From: Larix kaempferi
Taxonomy: Eukaryota > Streptophyta > Pinopsida > Pinales > Pinaceae
Length of the DNA: 64,000 nt
Direction of reading: 5' to 3'
Assembly (NCBI GenBank): GCA_027924585.1
Contig: BSBM01000186.1
Location: 6,696,001 to 6,760,000, forward strand
In this document: positions 42,933-55,729 of the stretch, one piece after another
How positions within the stretch are numbered: position 1 is the first letter of the stretch
Layout: every line of letters begins with the position of its first letter
Position numbers and translations under genes: made by a program
Notes under the pieces: model-generated
What the model was told of the DNA's origin: nothing
The model's input: the letters and a program-made list of their open reading frames with translations, nothing else
Database searches by the model: none

Positions 42933-45542
42933 GTAGCCATAATAGAAATAAATGCTAACCATTATAACCCATATACTTTGTAACATCTGAACACTAACAA
43001 TTATACCCTTAATCTTTAACCATTTATGCCTATAAATCCTAAACCATAACTCATACAACTCTTATATATCGTAACCATTAACTCTTAACACATAACCCCT
43101 CAAAACTGTAACATAAACTCCTAAGGATGATTTCCTAACACTTATAATTGTGAGATTAAATAATTATCTCCAGTAGATCTTAACCTTTTTAATTATTTTA
43201 ACATTTATCTCCTGCAATTATTATTTATATAACCCATAAATACTAGATTCATTTAGTCAACTTCACTTCTAACCTATACCACTTAAAAAGCATAACTAAT
43301 ATATATAACCATAGACCCTTATAACCCTTTTAATTTCCAATACTTAACTCCTAATACTTTACCCTTATATTTTATAACTTTTCATTCTCAATTTTTAACC
43401 ACTTTAACACCTATTACTTTAAACCCATATAAAATATTTAAATCCCAAACCCTTATATCACATCTTTAATTCATCCATTAACACTTACCCTCTATCATAT
43501 ATAACTCATAAATCTTAAAATTCCTAACGAGTAGTATCATAAATACTACAAATTATAATATAATCCAAGGAAGCGTGGATATTTAAAATTTATAAATCTT
43601 AAAATTCCTAACGCATGGAAGCATGGATATTTAAAACTTAAATGTGATGTTCTAAAGAGCTTTTTCTCTCCATGGAAGCACGACAAATAACATCACGAAA
43701 TGACTTCAACGTGGAGTTTCCTTTTCAAATAAGATCGAGTTTCCTTTTATGAGAAATTGTTTAATAATCAAAGCACAATTTATTTATTTATTGTTTCAAA
43801 GTTTAATGCCAATTTTAAGTGGGGATTAAATGTTATTTTAAAAATAATAAATATTTAGAAGTTAATTATACTATATATTTCATTGTTAATAATTAAAATA
43901 TTTAATTAGTTGTGTGAACATTTTATTTTAGAAATAAAAATATTATAAATATATGATTGGTTTTGTATTTCCATGTTTATAATGAAGTAAAAACTACTTC
44001 ATGTTATAATTAATTAAACTTATTTACTATGATTATTAAAATTTTGAATTTTTAATATAGTGTTTGTTTTATATATATATATATATAAAATGTATTTGAA
44101 TTTGATTCTATATTTCATTATTTTATGTTATTATTGGATTACATTTTATTATATATTTTCCTCAATATAAATTTTCTTTATTTTTAACATTTTTAAAGTA
44201 TTCAAAATTTAAAATTTAATAAAAAAAAAATATTAAAATATTTTTTCAAAATTTTAATTATATATTTTTTTCAATATGAGATTAAACAGTAATCATAAGT
44301 AACATTTAGTTACATGTATATGTATGAGATTAAGATAGAATGATTTGTTGTAGATAAAATATCTTCTCATTTTAAATTATAATTTGAAATTCTTTCTTGG
44401 TTTATAATTTAAAGCTATTTTTAAATGGCTACGAGCTAGTTAATTATCTAATACCATAGGTATTTAGTATGACTTGAAGTCTTCTCTCTTACTAGTCATG
44501 AATCTATTATTTTAAATAGCTCGATGTTAAATAGCGACTGAGAAAGGATATGTGCTTTTTTTTTATTGGATAGTAAAAAACCTAAAGGAATGACTACTAG
44601 CTTCAGGCTTAGGAGAAAAAAAGTGGGAATGGGAGACAACGGTACGGCATAACAAAAAGAGCTGAAATATGGACCAAGAGTTGTGGCGTAGGTAGCATGG
44701 ACTGTGCCAGGCAATGATGATAAAAATGGAATTGATAGCATGAACTACAGATAGATGAGGTGACAACATAAGGAAACATAGGAGACTTAGAAACAAATAG
44801 TGAGAAAATGAGGTAAATGAGTATGGGAGGCTATGATCTACTATGGAAGAAATGGATGTGAACGACATGCGGTTGGAGTAGGAAACCTGTGCCACGGATA
44901 CTAATGGTTGGAGGACTAACAATTTTAGTTATGTAAATAAAAATAAAATGTAGGTAAGAAGTTAGATTAACATTCGAGAGGGGATGGAAGGGAAACTAGA
45001 TTTAGATAGATGGAATGGTGGGGGGGGTGTAGGGAAAGTAGGATGAAAAGTAAAAAGGGACTTGAGTGATTGCTATAGAGGCTTTAAACATTGTAGAAGT
45101 GTGGCTATGTGGAATTGTGGTAGTAGTTGAAGTTTCTTGTGAAAGAAGCTGGGAGGTGGAAGCAACATGTAGGCTATGACTAAGAGTTGGGTGGGGTAAA
45201 AAGGATGGATCTGGATAGATATATTAACTAAGGTAGGAAAAAAATAGAATCGAATCCCATAGTAGGTATAGACCATACTTTGATACCATTTGATCTACAA
45301 TTATGAGGGGTGAGGCTCAAAGAGGGCTCTTTGAGCCTCACCTCTCAAATAAAACTAATAAATGAACTTTAAATAATAATGAAACCAATAACACACATAA
45401 GAATAAGAAATAACAAAGAGTGATTTATATTAACAAGACTTAAGAGCCTTTAAAAAGGATTACATATGTGTCCACATTTGACAAGTTAAAGAGAGCTCAT
45501 TAAATGATGTTTATTTAATAATATATGCTAGCTGCCCTAGTT
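42933..45542 (+). other. Duplicate of the LINE 5' flank (copy 2), no gene
   Basis: Corresponds to 34003-36628 and holds the same G-poor tract, AT-rich DNA and possible minus-strand LTR remnant. That remnant includes the primer-site-like motif TGGTATCAAAGT at 45277-45288 on the minus strand and the 16-bp palindrome at 45309-45342. Confidence 0.85.
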
Positions 45543-45558
45543 AGTTAGGTGTGAAGAT
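45543..45558 (+). repeat. LINE target-site duplication, left copy (copy 2)
   Basis: AGTTAGGTGTGAAGAT, exact match to 52821-52836 behind the poly(A). Confidence 0.93.
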
Positions 45559-45672
45559 GAAGGGAGCTCTGTGGATGTGAGGAGTAAGGCTGCACGGTGA
45601 TTTGAAGGTTCTCTATTCAGGTAACAGTGTGGGGTCTCTCTGGGACCTCTTTGGAAGGCGAGTCAGGAAGGG

Positions 45673-47088
45673 ATGGGCACAGACTCTGATGGGGTGACCC
45701 GGACTTCAATGGGAAATATGGATAAAGACACACAAGTAATACAAGATACTATCCCGGGGTCAGGGAATGAAGTTGGTAAGGAAGGTACCAGCTCAGAGGC
45801 TGCCTTGATACAAACAACGACAGAATCAAGAAAACTAGGGCAATGTCTGCCTAAGACACTCAAAAGTCTAAAACTCCTGATAAAATCATAGAGAATCAGA
45901 ATGGACATCTAGCACATGAAATATCATGTGCTCATTGGAAAATTTGTGGGGATCTGGCCTACCGAGAAAGCCTTGGTATGGTGGATCAATACAACTTGGA
46001 AGCCCCAGGGACACTATGATCTCCAATTGGGAGCGAAAGGGTTCTTTACTATAATTTTCTTCAATATTGAGGATCGTACATGGATCTTTGATAATGGTCC
46101 ATATTTTTTCAATTCAGCGGGTTTGTATCTAAGGCCATGGAAAGAAAGGTTTAACCCTAACAAAGAGAATTTAACTATTGCCCTAGTCTAAAATAGACTC
46201 TATTCCTTGCCTTCAGAGTATTGGAAGGAAGATATTATGAGAGAGATAGGTAATGAGCTGGGAGTATTCGTTAAAATCTCTGAACAAACCAAGAAGATGA
46301 GGTACACATCTTATGCCCGGATATGTCTGTGCCTAGATATATCCAAAGACTTGCCAGCAGGAATAGACCTAACTTGGGAGGATGAAGATTGGTTCCAGGC
46401 GATTGACTATGAACAGATCCCATTTCGTTGTAGGAGATGTCATGAGCATGGGCACCTTTTCAGGGATTTTCTGTTGAACAAGCAGACAACAAGAAAAATT
46501 GAATCGGATGGCAAAGATAAAGAAGGGTTCAAGAAATTCATAAGCAAGAAAAGGAAAGCCAGGAAGGTCAGAGGACCGGAGATCCATAAAAAGATGATGA
46601 CCCATAACAAATTTGAGATCCTACAATCTGCTGAGGGAGGAATTGCAGATGAAAGGAAGGACACCAAAGAAAAGAACGAAGAGATAAACAAAGAACCAAA
46701 AGAAGATCACGTGATCCAAACGGGGGCAAATGAGGAGTAGGGTAATGCTAGATCCTCACAAGAGGAAGGAGGTGATGAAATGGAACTAGAGGATCTGGAT
46801 CTAGAAGGGCTGGAGGAGGCATTTAAGGTGCCAAACCCCTGTCCCATAGCACCTCACCAAGTTTCCCTTCTTGAGAAAGCGTTAAGTAAGTCCAAGAATC
46901 GCAAGTCCCTTGGAGTAATCTCTGAATCCCTCAAAGAAAACGATGAGAAAAAGTTAACCAGAGGGGAGAAGAGAGGTAGACGAAGCAATATGCAGAGAAT
47001 ACAGATGATTGGGAGGAACCTGGTGGCATCAAGCCAATACCCAACCATTGATGCGATCCTAGCAATATCCAATTCAAATAGGTTATAA
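45673..47088 (+). pseudogene. LINE ORF1, copy 2
   Basis: Same frame and domains as copy 1. It lacks the copy-1 stop at 37230 (AAAG here, AAAT there), but shares the four TAG stops at 45889, 45907, 46189 and 46738. The zinc knuckle has the same Cys-to-Phe change. A few amino-acid differences from copy 1 are scattered, for example LCLD against LYLD. Confidence 0.88.
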
Positions 47089-47089
47089 T

Positions 47090-50000
47090 ATGCAGATCAC
47101 ATCCTGGAACATAAGAGGGTGCAAGAGTACTCTAAAAATACGACTTCTACGTTGGAAAATAGATATAGAGAAACCGGATATCATTTTCCTTCAAGAAACT
47201 AAGTGTTCGGAAATGGAACTTCAAAGTATTGGACAGAAAGTATGGAAACAATGCAGCGTGGTTGCAATAGACGTAGCTGGTGCGGTTGGTGGAGTAGGTA
47301 TTCTTTGGAACCCTAAAAAGGTAGGTATGTCTGAATGGATGGCCTCCAAGTTTATCTTATCAGCTGCTTTCCATATTTTAGGAACCAGAGTTAGAGGTTT
47401 CATATCCAATGTTTATGGCCTTTCTTTGGTTAATCATAAGAGTGCTTTCCTAGAATCTATAAGGAATCTCAAAAAAGAAGTAGGAGACAGATCCTCGATC
47501 GTAGGGGGAGATTTCAATCTCATTAGAAACCTTGAAGAGAAAAGAGGAGGTAGACGATGTTTACACTCCTGTAATGAGGAATTCTCTGAAATAATCGAGT
47601 ATTTAGCACTGATTGATATTAAAACATGCAATGGTATTTACGCATGGAATAATAAAAGAGGAGGAGACATAAGTATTGCTTGCAGATTAGATAGGTTTCC
47701 GATCTCTGAATCTATCATGTTGGGAGGTGGGGATCTAACTGCTATTGTGTTACCCTCGACATGCTTGGATCATTGGCCAGTCTGCATGGATTGGCACAGT
47801 ATAGGAGAAAACCTCAGAAGACCGTTCAGGTTCGAACAGTTTTGGCTTTTGCACCTTGACTTCTCTGACCAACTGCGGCAGTGGTGGCAGACCTGTGACC
47901 CATTTATAGGAACCAAGATGTACCAATTCCAGCAAAATTTAAAATACCTCAAAGGAAAAATTAAAAAATGGAACAAGGACACTTTTGGAAATATCTTTTA
48001 AGGTAAAAAGCTCTTGGACCTTAAACTCCAAGCGGTCTAGAAGGAGGTGATGGAACAAGGGTATTCCACTAAGCTGAAAAATCAGGAATTTACTCTGCTT
48101 CAGAAACTCAATCTCAAAGACCACCAGGAGGAACTTCTTTGGAAGCAAAAATCCCATAATCGATGGCTCAGAGAAGGGGAACGCAATACCAAGTTCTTTC
48201 ATAAGGCCACCATCCAACACCGGCATGGGAACAGGGTGGTCAGACTCAAGAAGGAAGATGGAACAATCGTGGAAACCCAACCTGATTTAGAATAGACTCT
48301 AAACGAGCATTTTGAATACCTCCTCAATGAGCCCCTCATCAATAGACAAGCTGAAAGAGAGAAAGTTATAAGCCATATCCCAAGCCTAATAATGGAGGAT
48401 CATAACAAACTCCTTATGGGAACTATAAGAATGGAGGAATTGGATGAAGCCATCAAGCAAATGGCGGCTGACAAAGCCCCTGGGCCGGATGGTTTTACCA
48501 CTAATTTTTTCACTGCTTGCTGGGATTGGTTGAAAGATGAAGTGCTAGCCATTGTAGAAGATTCCCGCCATTCCAGAAATATCCTTAAAGTCCTAAATGC
48601 TACCTTTCTTATGCTCATCCCAAAGGAGACAGGGACGGAGTATCTGGGAAAGTTTAGACCTATAGCTTTATGCAATGTTATCTACAAAATCATCTTAAAA
48701 GTTATTGCAAATCAGCTCCGACCTCTCTTGCCTTTAATTATCTCTCCTGAACAAGTAGGGTTTGTGGAAGGAAGTAAAATCACCAACGGCATCATCCTTG
48801 TTCATGAATCTATTCATTCTCTCAAAACAGAAAAAATCCCTGGTATGCTCCTTAAACTAGATTTATCTAAAGCTTATGACAAACTCAATTGGACTTTCTT
48901 AGCTGAAATGTTAAAAGCCTTTGGCTTCAGTTTATCATGGATTGACTGGATTATGAGTTTGGTCTCAACCCCGTTCTTCTCGATTCTGGTTAATGGCACC
49001 CCCTCTCAATCATTCCCTGCTTCCCGTGGAATCCGGCAGGGTGACCCCCTCTCCCCATTCCTCTTCAATATTATGGCGAAAGGGCTAGGCAGAATGATAC
49101 GGGCAGCCCAGGTGAACAATGATATTAAGGGGATGAATCTGGGAGAAGGACTAATCCCTCAAACCCACCAGCAGTTTGTGGATGACACAATGATGTTAGG
49201 GCTGGCCTCTATTCAGGAGGCCAATAGCATCAAGGAAATTCTCAATACTTTTCTCAAAGGTAGTGGTCTTGAAATCAACAAAGAAAAATAGAAGGTATAT
49301 TTTTTTAACACCCCCAGAATCCACCGTGGAAATATCCTTCGCATTCTGGAATTCTCTAAAGGATCCCTTTCCTCAAAATATCTAGGGGCACCTTTATTTG
49401 AATCCAGCATCCACCAAATTTCATGGAAAGGGCTACTGGACAAACTTAAATCAAAACTGGAGTTATGGACTTTTTGGGCCTTGAACTTTCCTAGCCGGCT
49501 TATTTTGGTTAAATCTGTGTTCTAGGCCATGCCGGTCTACATGTTCTCAGTGTTGGCAGCCCCCAAAGCTGCCCTGAAGAAAATCAGGAATCTTCAGAGG
49601 AACTTCGTGTGGGGTGGAACCATTGAACAAAGTAAATGGGCCTTGGTGAAGTGGGAGACTCTCTGCACTCCGAAATGTTTTGGGGGTCTCATCCTAGGGG
49701 ATCCAGTCTGCATTAACAAAGTTCTAGGAGCCAAAATTTGGTGGCGCTGGATTACCCATAAGGAGGAACCCTGGGCAAAACTATGGCACAAGAAGTATGC
49801 TCCAAGATGGCCTCACCAAGATTTAATCAGATTCGGAGAAGACCAACCTGGTTCTACCATTTGGAAGTTAGACCAGGAGAACAGGGACCTTGTCAAAAAT
49901 CATAGCTTTTGGGAAATTAGAGATGGAAACTCGGCATCCTTTCTGAGTGATGCCTGGCAGCAAAGTTCTAAACTCTCAGAAGAGCATGACCATCAGGATG

Positions 50001-51405
50001 TGATCGATTTATTAAGAAGCAGCCCATGGGAGAAAGTAAAAGACTTCTGGGTAACAGGACATGTGGAATAAAGATTCAGACAGTGGAAGTCCATTCAATG
50101 GTGGAAATCCCTAATCAATTATGAAGATATGGACAAATTCTATGAGGAACTTATCAAACGCCAAATACCCTAGGCCATGGGACCGAACAAAATCAGATGG
50201 GGCTACACAAACTCAAGTAACTTCAATATTGCAGAAGCAGCGCACTACCTAAATGCTCATGAAAGGCTACCTAGGGAAGATAAGTGGAAGAAAGTCTGGG
50301 AGATGAACCATTGGCCCAAAATAGCCACTTTTAGCTGGCTTCTTATCCATCACCAAATCCTAACTTGGGATAACCTTCTCAAAAAAGGTTTTTGCGGGCC
50401 ATCCCGCTGCAATATGTGCGCTTCAGAGAAGGAGACCATTAACCATCTGTTGGATGAATGTCCGTTTTCCTCCTCTCTCTAGAACAAGGGGGATGAAAGA
50501 TTTAGGAAAATGTCCAGATTCCCCGGTCGCCTAGACTTAACGCTGGTTAACTGGTAGAAAGCTCCCTTAAAAAATGAATACCTTAATAGAATTTGGGAAT
50601 TGTTTCCTGGTTTTTTGATATGGGAAATATGGAAGGAAAGGAACCAAAGAGTCTTTGAGGAAAGGAAAAGAAGCCTAGATATTGTATGGAAAACCATTGA
50701 AAAAAACATCAAGGAAACTCTTAATGCCAAACCCCTTCGATGGAAAGTGGTAATACAGACCCGACCGAAAGAATAATTTTGAATGATTGGGGAATCTATA
50801 ACATACCTCATGGCAATGCTGAAGTTCAGAACCGCGGAGCTGCTCCTTCTAGCCCAAACTTCTGGAAACCTCCTCCAGAAAATACCTGGAAGCTCAACTT
50901 TGACGGAGCGGCTAAAGGCAATCCGGGACCGACGAGCTATGGTGGAGCCATCAGAAACTCCCAGGGCCTGGTTGACGTATTTTTCTGGGGAAATCTGGGA
51001 GAAACCACCAACAACGTTGCAGAACTTGAAGGAATGGTAAGCGGTATCAAATGGGCCGTTAGTAAATTCTGGGTACCTCTCTTGGTTGAGGGGGATTCCA
51101 ATATCCTTATTTCCATGGCAAGTCGTATCCGAAGAGGTGCAGCGATTTCTAAGGTATCTCTTAATTGGAGATGGGAAGGCAGGTTGTTGGAGCTTCAAAC
51201 CATTCTTACCACCTATCCAGCTATCAATTTCATCCATGTCTGACGTAGAGGAAATAAGCTTGTGGACAAATTGGCTAACTTAGGAGTGAAGACAAGGGCT
51301 ACGTTCAAAGCTGGAACCTTGATCGAGATGGAAGATCACATGGTTTGTGATAAATGCAAAATGATTGCAACTGTTGATCAAAATTCTAATCACCATACCA
51401 CCTAG
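47090..51405 (+). pseudogene. LINE ORF2, copy 2
   Basis: Domains match copy 1. The endonuclease part is open to 48001, without the copy-1 TGA. The RT carries its own TAG at 49289-49291, absent from copy 1, after the FVDD box at 49175-49186. A one-base deletion in an A/C run near 50730 shifts the RNase H into another frame, in which it is open from 50740 to 51243. Shared stops match the copy-1 list. Differences between copies are therefore post-duplication decay. Confidence 0.92.
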
Positions 51406-51632
51406 CCAGAGTTCCGTGAATCACATGGACGCAGGTTAGCAAGGACAAATGTGGAAGGTAATCAGATGCGTGTCTGTCCTGAGTTCATATCCCGATGCAA
51501 CGTATCCTGTTCACGTCCTTTCATCATAAGGGAGAAAAGGTGGCGGTCAGTCGATCACCTTTTATCACGCATAATAGGTCTTGTTGAGGCTTTTCACCCA
51601 AACACCTGAATTATTTTTGTAATTGCTCAAGC

Positions 51633-52457
51633 ATGAGTAAAGTTGGTCATGAAGCGAATGGTGACGGAGGTAGTTATGACTCCAGCCATAATGAAAGGAA
51701 GGTTAGCAGCATCATTTGCAGGTTCATCATACTTCAGGGTGGTGAGATCAGTGACCAGTACAGAATGGTTTATTGGCACAATTATGAGAATTTATGGCAG
51801 GAGTTTCATCCCAACCCTTGTCATAAGATCAGTGGTTATAAATTGATTACTGATATCAACAAGAAGAATTACAATTCGCAAGATAACTACATTTCAGGGT
51901 TTACTAATAGCAGTTTGGAGGGTGTTGGAAGATCAATCTGGTCTCACAGATTACTTAGAGTTTCGTTGCTGCAAGACTCCAAGTCCCTGCGAATTATGCA
52001 TCCGAGGACCAGGATGAGAAGTAGTCGTGGTAGTAGCAGAAATGTGGGGGATAGCGGGAGACAGACTAATGAAGCCCCCTCTTCCCATTCCTCACCCCAT
52101 ATGAATGCGAATATCCCCTGTTTTAACTGGGCCAACTTTTATCTGGAGGAAACACCAACGGATATTGGCAACCAGATTGCTTTCATGGAGTTAGCTATGT
52201 TGAACGAGGTGGAGTCTCGGCTTGGTCACCAGATTCCAGTGAGTCGCTTCTGGGCCTGCTGCATTCTTCTGGCCCAAGAACTTAAGATTAAAGAGAACAT
52301 ATCGAGGAACATGGAAGAATTCATTGCGGGAATGAAGGAAAACCAGCATATTGACAGGGAGAACACCAAGACTCTGGAAGCTATGATGGACGACCTCAGT
52401 ATTAATCCACCGCAGGAGGCCAGCCAGGAAGTCCCTGAGACTTCCAGCCACGAGTAA
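51633..52457 (+). CDS. Third LINE ORF, 274 codons, function unknown
   Basis: It starts at the first ATG after an in-frame stop at 51585 and runs uninterrupted to TAA 52455, upstream of the LINE poly(A). The protein is hydrophilic. It begins MSKVGHEANGDGG and contains an Arg/Ser-rich stretch around residues 122-140 (TRMRSSRGSSRNVGDSG), a NWANFYLEETPTD segment, a likely helical part (FMELAMLNEVESRLG, FWACCILLAQELKIKEN) and an acidic end. No RT, RNase H or zinc motif is seen. It is the longest unbroken frame in either LINE. Copy 1 has CTG instead of ATG at the equivalent start and loses the rest at the duplication junction. It could be a captured sequence or chance openness in a 3' region. Confidence 0.55.
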   Translation: MSKVGHEANGDGGSYDSSHNERKVSSIICRFIILQGGEISDQYRMVYWHNYENLWQEFHPNPCHKISGYKLITDINKKNYNSQDNYISGFTNSSLEGVGRSIWSHRLLRVSLLQDSKSLRIMHPRTRMRSSRGSSRNVGDSGRQTNEAPSSHSSPHMNANIPCFNWANFYLEETPTDIGNQIAFMELAMLNEVESRLGHQIPVSRFWACCILLAQELKIKENISRNMEEFIAGMKENQHIDRENTKTLEAMMDDLSINPPQEASQEVPETSSHE

Positions 52458-52820
52458 TAGGTTGGTTATCCCTCCGTTTTTTGTCATTTTTTGTCTAGTC
52501 TGATTTTAGGATCTTAGGTTGGTGCGGCTCGTCTCAATCAGGGCCCTTGTCACCTCTATGTTCTGTTGTGTTTTTTGTAATGATGCCTCGATCAGTGTGG
52601 TTTGTCGACCCTGGGAGGTCACTGGTGATATCGGATTATCTCTATAATATGTCTATTTGGTTCCAGACTTTGGATTAGTTGGCAGGTTAGGTCCCCATTC
52701 TCCCCACTAGAATGGGTTTTTGCAAGTCCTGGACTTTTCTTGGGCTTATGTATTTTGATGTAATCTCTGTAGCTTACTTTTAATAGAATGTTTCTCTCTC
52801 TTACCTACAAAAAAAAAAAA

Positions 52821-52836
52821 AGTTAGGTGTGAAGAT
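52821..52836 (+). repeat. LINE target-site duplication, right copy
   Basis: AGTTAGGTGTGAAGAT directly after the poly(A) tail. Confidence 0.93.
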
Positions 52837-54757
52837 AATATATAACCCTAAATCACATGGATGATCCCTCATTCAACCCAAATTAGAAAAATTGTATGAA
52901 AATATGCATAAATTCATATTATATAAAATATCTTAATTAAAGTTTTTATAATAAAATTTATATTTCTTAAAAATTTAGAAAAACAAATTTTCAATATTTA
53001 TCTAAATTGATTATCACCAATATTGCTTAGAAAAAAATAGTCATACAACATGTTAATTTACTTAAAGAAATATATTAAACATGTTACTTACATGTATGGA
53101 AAAACATATTTACCATTTTCAACTCAAATGTTTATTATTTGGAAAATTAAATTTGTTTTATGTCATACTCATTAATTAGTATTGGGATACTAATGTGTTG
53201 GGTCACATAAAGCGGCATTTTTTTTCTATGGAAAATAATTCACATTCCATAATGAAAAATAGAACACATTTTGTAGAGCCTGAAGGTTTACATATCCATA
53301 AAAATAAAAGATCACTGCCCCGAGTGCAGTATGAAGACACCCTATTACAAGGAAACAAACTATGCATTTAAGCACCATTACAAAGGTGCTCAAAATGAGC
53401 AAAAAATAATATGAGGCCTTGAAACACCCCATTACAGGGCATCCAAAAGTATGCATTGGAGCACTACAAAAAAAATACTCATAAGAGTAGGATATTAGAA
53501 AATGCCATAAGAATAAGCCTATTAAATTGGATTTGAGAGATTCCAAATCCTATTACAGAGTTGTATTGTCCCAATACCATAGTAATGATTATGGGTGCAG
53601 CTGGAACATGAGCTAGGCATGGGGTCTTAACGCCAAACATGCATAGGTAGGTCTTTGGCCCAACTCCAGAAAACTCCCAGAAGAGGTTGTTTTTGGCCAT
53701 CTTTCCACAAAAACGTAGGTTTAATGGAGAATTTTTGGTCTACAAAAATGTTCCTAAGGTTATTACCTATCAAATGGACCACGAATTAGGTAATTCCATC
53801 CATCTAAAGTCCCAAATATGGCTCTTCCATCCACAAATGTCCTTTTGTGTGACTCACAGTCATCTCATGATGTGTCGCCATGCGACCAAAAGATGCAAGT
53901 GTTGTCACGGACGGAGAAGTGCCAATTTTGGCTATAACAAAAACTATTACTACAAAATCAATCATGCTAAGAAACAACCATTCATCTACCATAAACTACT
54001 AATCGAAAATATGTAATCAATGGGAGATCAAAATACCATTAAAAAATTAATAGTATACAGAATACAAACCACACAAATGATTCTAATAATAAAAATCTAC
54101 AATCTATAAATCAAAATCAAACCTATGCTAAACAAGATAAAACATAGCAAGATGACCTAAGTGGTGGGCCCTTGCCACATAGGGAACTTTCCTTAAAGAT
54201 TCAGAGACTAAGGAATTTGTTCACCAAGCATCAAGGCGTAAGCACAGAGATCATTAACATCAAAAGAATTCGATCACAATATCACATGGTTCAATAGTAA
54301 AACATAAACATAATTTCTATTCATTATCATCCCTCCATTACACAAGCAATCATCATGATAATTCCTCTCCTCCTTTCCTCAGCCTTATTCCTCTATTTAT
54401 ACATTCAGAATAAGCTTAAACAACTCTGAACAAACTCATAAATTCATTCCACAAACTCAGAAAACGTAGATTTGGCAAAAATTGGAAAAATGTCCCCTTG
54501 GTATCTCTTTGCCTATTGCAAAATTTCGCGAAACGATTTCTAGGTTTTTTAGCTGGCTATGTTTTCTTCAAACCCATTATACCGTTTCGCAAGATATTCT
54601 CCCACGTACACACAAATCGATGTGCAATATCCCCTCCCAAAATAGATTTTCGGCTAAAAATCTGGGTTTGATTCTTTTAGAGACCTTCAATTTTCTTGGA
54701 ATCCATGCATCCAAATCAAAACCTATTTCTTGATTTGTAGACATGTTAATCCCTAAA
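52837..54757. other. Intergenic DNA with a degenerate direct repeat, no gene recognised
   Basis: Left part is AT-rich. At 53330-53470 a unit of about 91 bp occurs twice (A(A/G)(A/C)ACCCTATTACA or ACACCCCATTACA, then TATGCATT, then GAGCAC/AAGCAC). Frames at 53226-53546 and 53479-53700 on the minus strand and 53687-54016 on the plus strand show no known domain. Confidence 0.5.
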
Positions 54758-55097
54758 TGTCGGAACATTCCGCCCTATATTGTGGTGCATTACTTTAGTT
54801 TTGATGTCGGATTTGATCCACTGGTTGTAATTGTCATTAGTATGGTTATATTAGTTATGTCGGCTTGGGTCAGTGAGTTGTAATTGTACCTCTTAATCTC
54901 ATATATACAGGAAGGAGATCTTTTCATTTGAGTATCTTGTATTGTCTTGTCTTGTGTACTTAGTACATTGTATAAGGTAGTTTCTCCTTTGAAGACACTT
55001 TATATTCCTCTAATTTCTTCATTAAATGCATGGAGTACTCTTTATGGTCTATTTCTGCTCTTTTCATGCTCTTTTTTTAAATTTGTTGCTTAATATT
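54758..55097 (+). repeat. Probable 5' LTR of the second gypsy element
   Basis: It begins TGTCGGAACATTCC and ends just before the primer-site motif. It includes a TATA-like CATATATACAG near 54900. There is no second LTR to confirm the borders. Confidence 0.5.
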
Positions 55098-55109
55098 TGG
55101 TTTCAGAGC
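55098..55109 (+). promoter_or_regulatory. Primer-binding-site-like motif of the second gypsy element
   Basis: TGGTTTCAGAGC has one mismatch to the tRNA-Met type TGGTATCAGAGC and lies just after the probable LTR. Confidence 0.6.
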
Positions 55110-55729
55110 TTGGATGCTTCCAAAACAATTCATCTTGGGATTTTTTCTATATCTCTTTTTATACAGGGTTTCATATTGTGAAACTTGGAACCCATCTAGA
55201 AAATAGTTCAAACTAACTGTGATAAAAATTTCAGATCCTAATTTGTTACATGTTTGATGTTATATCCTCAAGAATTTAGGGTTTGTGACTAGCCCAAAAG
55301 TTAGTCTCAAACATGTGTTCTAGGGAAAATTGTTATATCTAGATCATGCAAGATCCAAATTGAGTGATACCAGTTGCATAAGAAATAAGATGGACCATAG
55401 TATATTTGGTAGTATTTTTAGAATCATATTAAAAAATTTGGACACGTGGCATGCCGTACACTCTCGCTCTTCTAAAAACATCAAAATTAACAAGTGTTGG
55501 GAAAATTATCACAACTTTTTTTTTGGCACATCCAAATTCAGCAAAACCTGTGGCATTGGAAATAAGACATATCAAGATACCACAGGCCGATATTTTAGAC
55601 TTAGAGGGGCCGAAATTTCAGGGTTACCTCAATTGAAAGGTTGGCTAGCAAATCAATCTTTAAATCAGGGTTGGAAAAAGGTAAGTCATTTTAAATTTGA
55701 ATAACTTTTAGTAGAAGGATCTATTTAAG

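Larger units (their letters stand above)
42924..51845 (+). repeat. Tandem duplication, copy 2 (about 8.91 kb)
   Basis: At 42924-42932 the first LINE stops in its 3' ORF and the text jumps back to the sequence that follows 33994. At 51845 the second LINE continues past the equivalent point into sequence absent from copy 1, to its poly(A) tail. This shows that the duplication happened after LINE insertion and used a breakpoint inside the LINE. Confidence 0.96.
45559..52820 (+). mobile_element. L1-type LINE, copy 2, structurally complete (7.26 kb)
   Basis: It runs from the 16-bp target duplication to a poly(A) of about 12 A residues (52809-52820), followed by the second target duplication. It carries ORF1, ORF2, a third ORF (51633-52457) and about 350 bp of 3' untranslated region ending TTTTAATAGAATGTTTCTC. 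It is coding-defective in ORF1 and ORF2. Confidence 0.95.
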
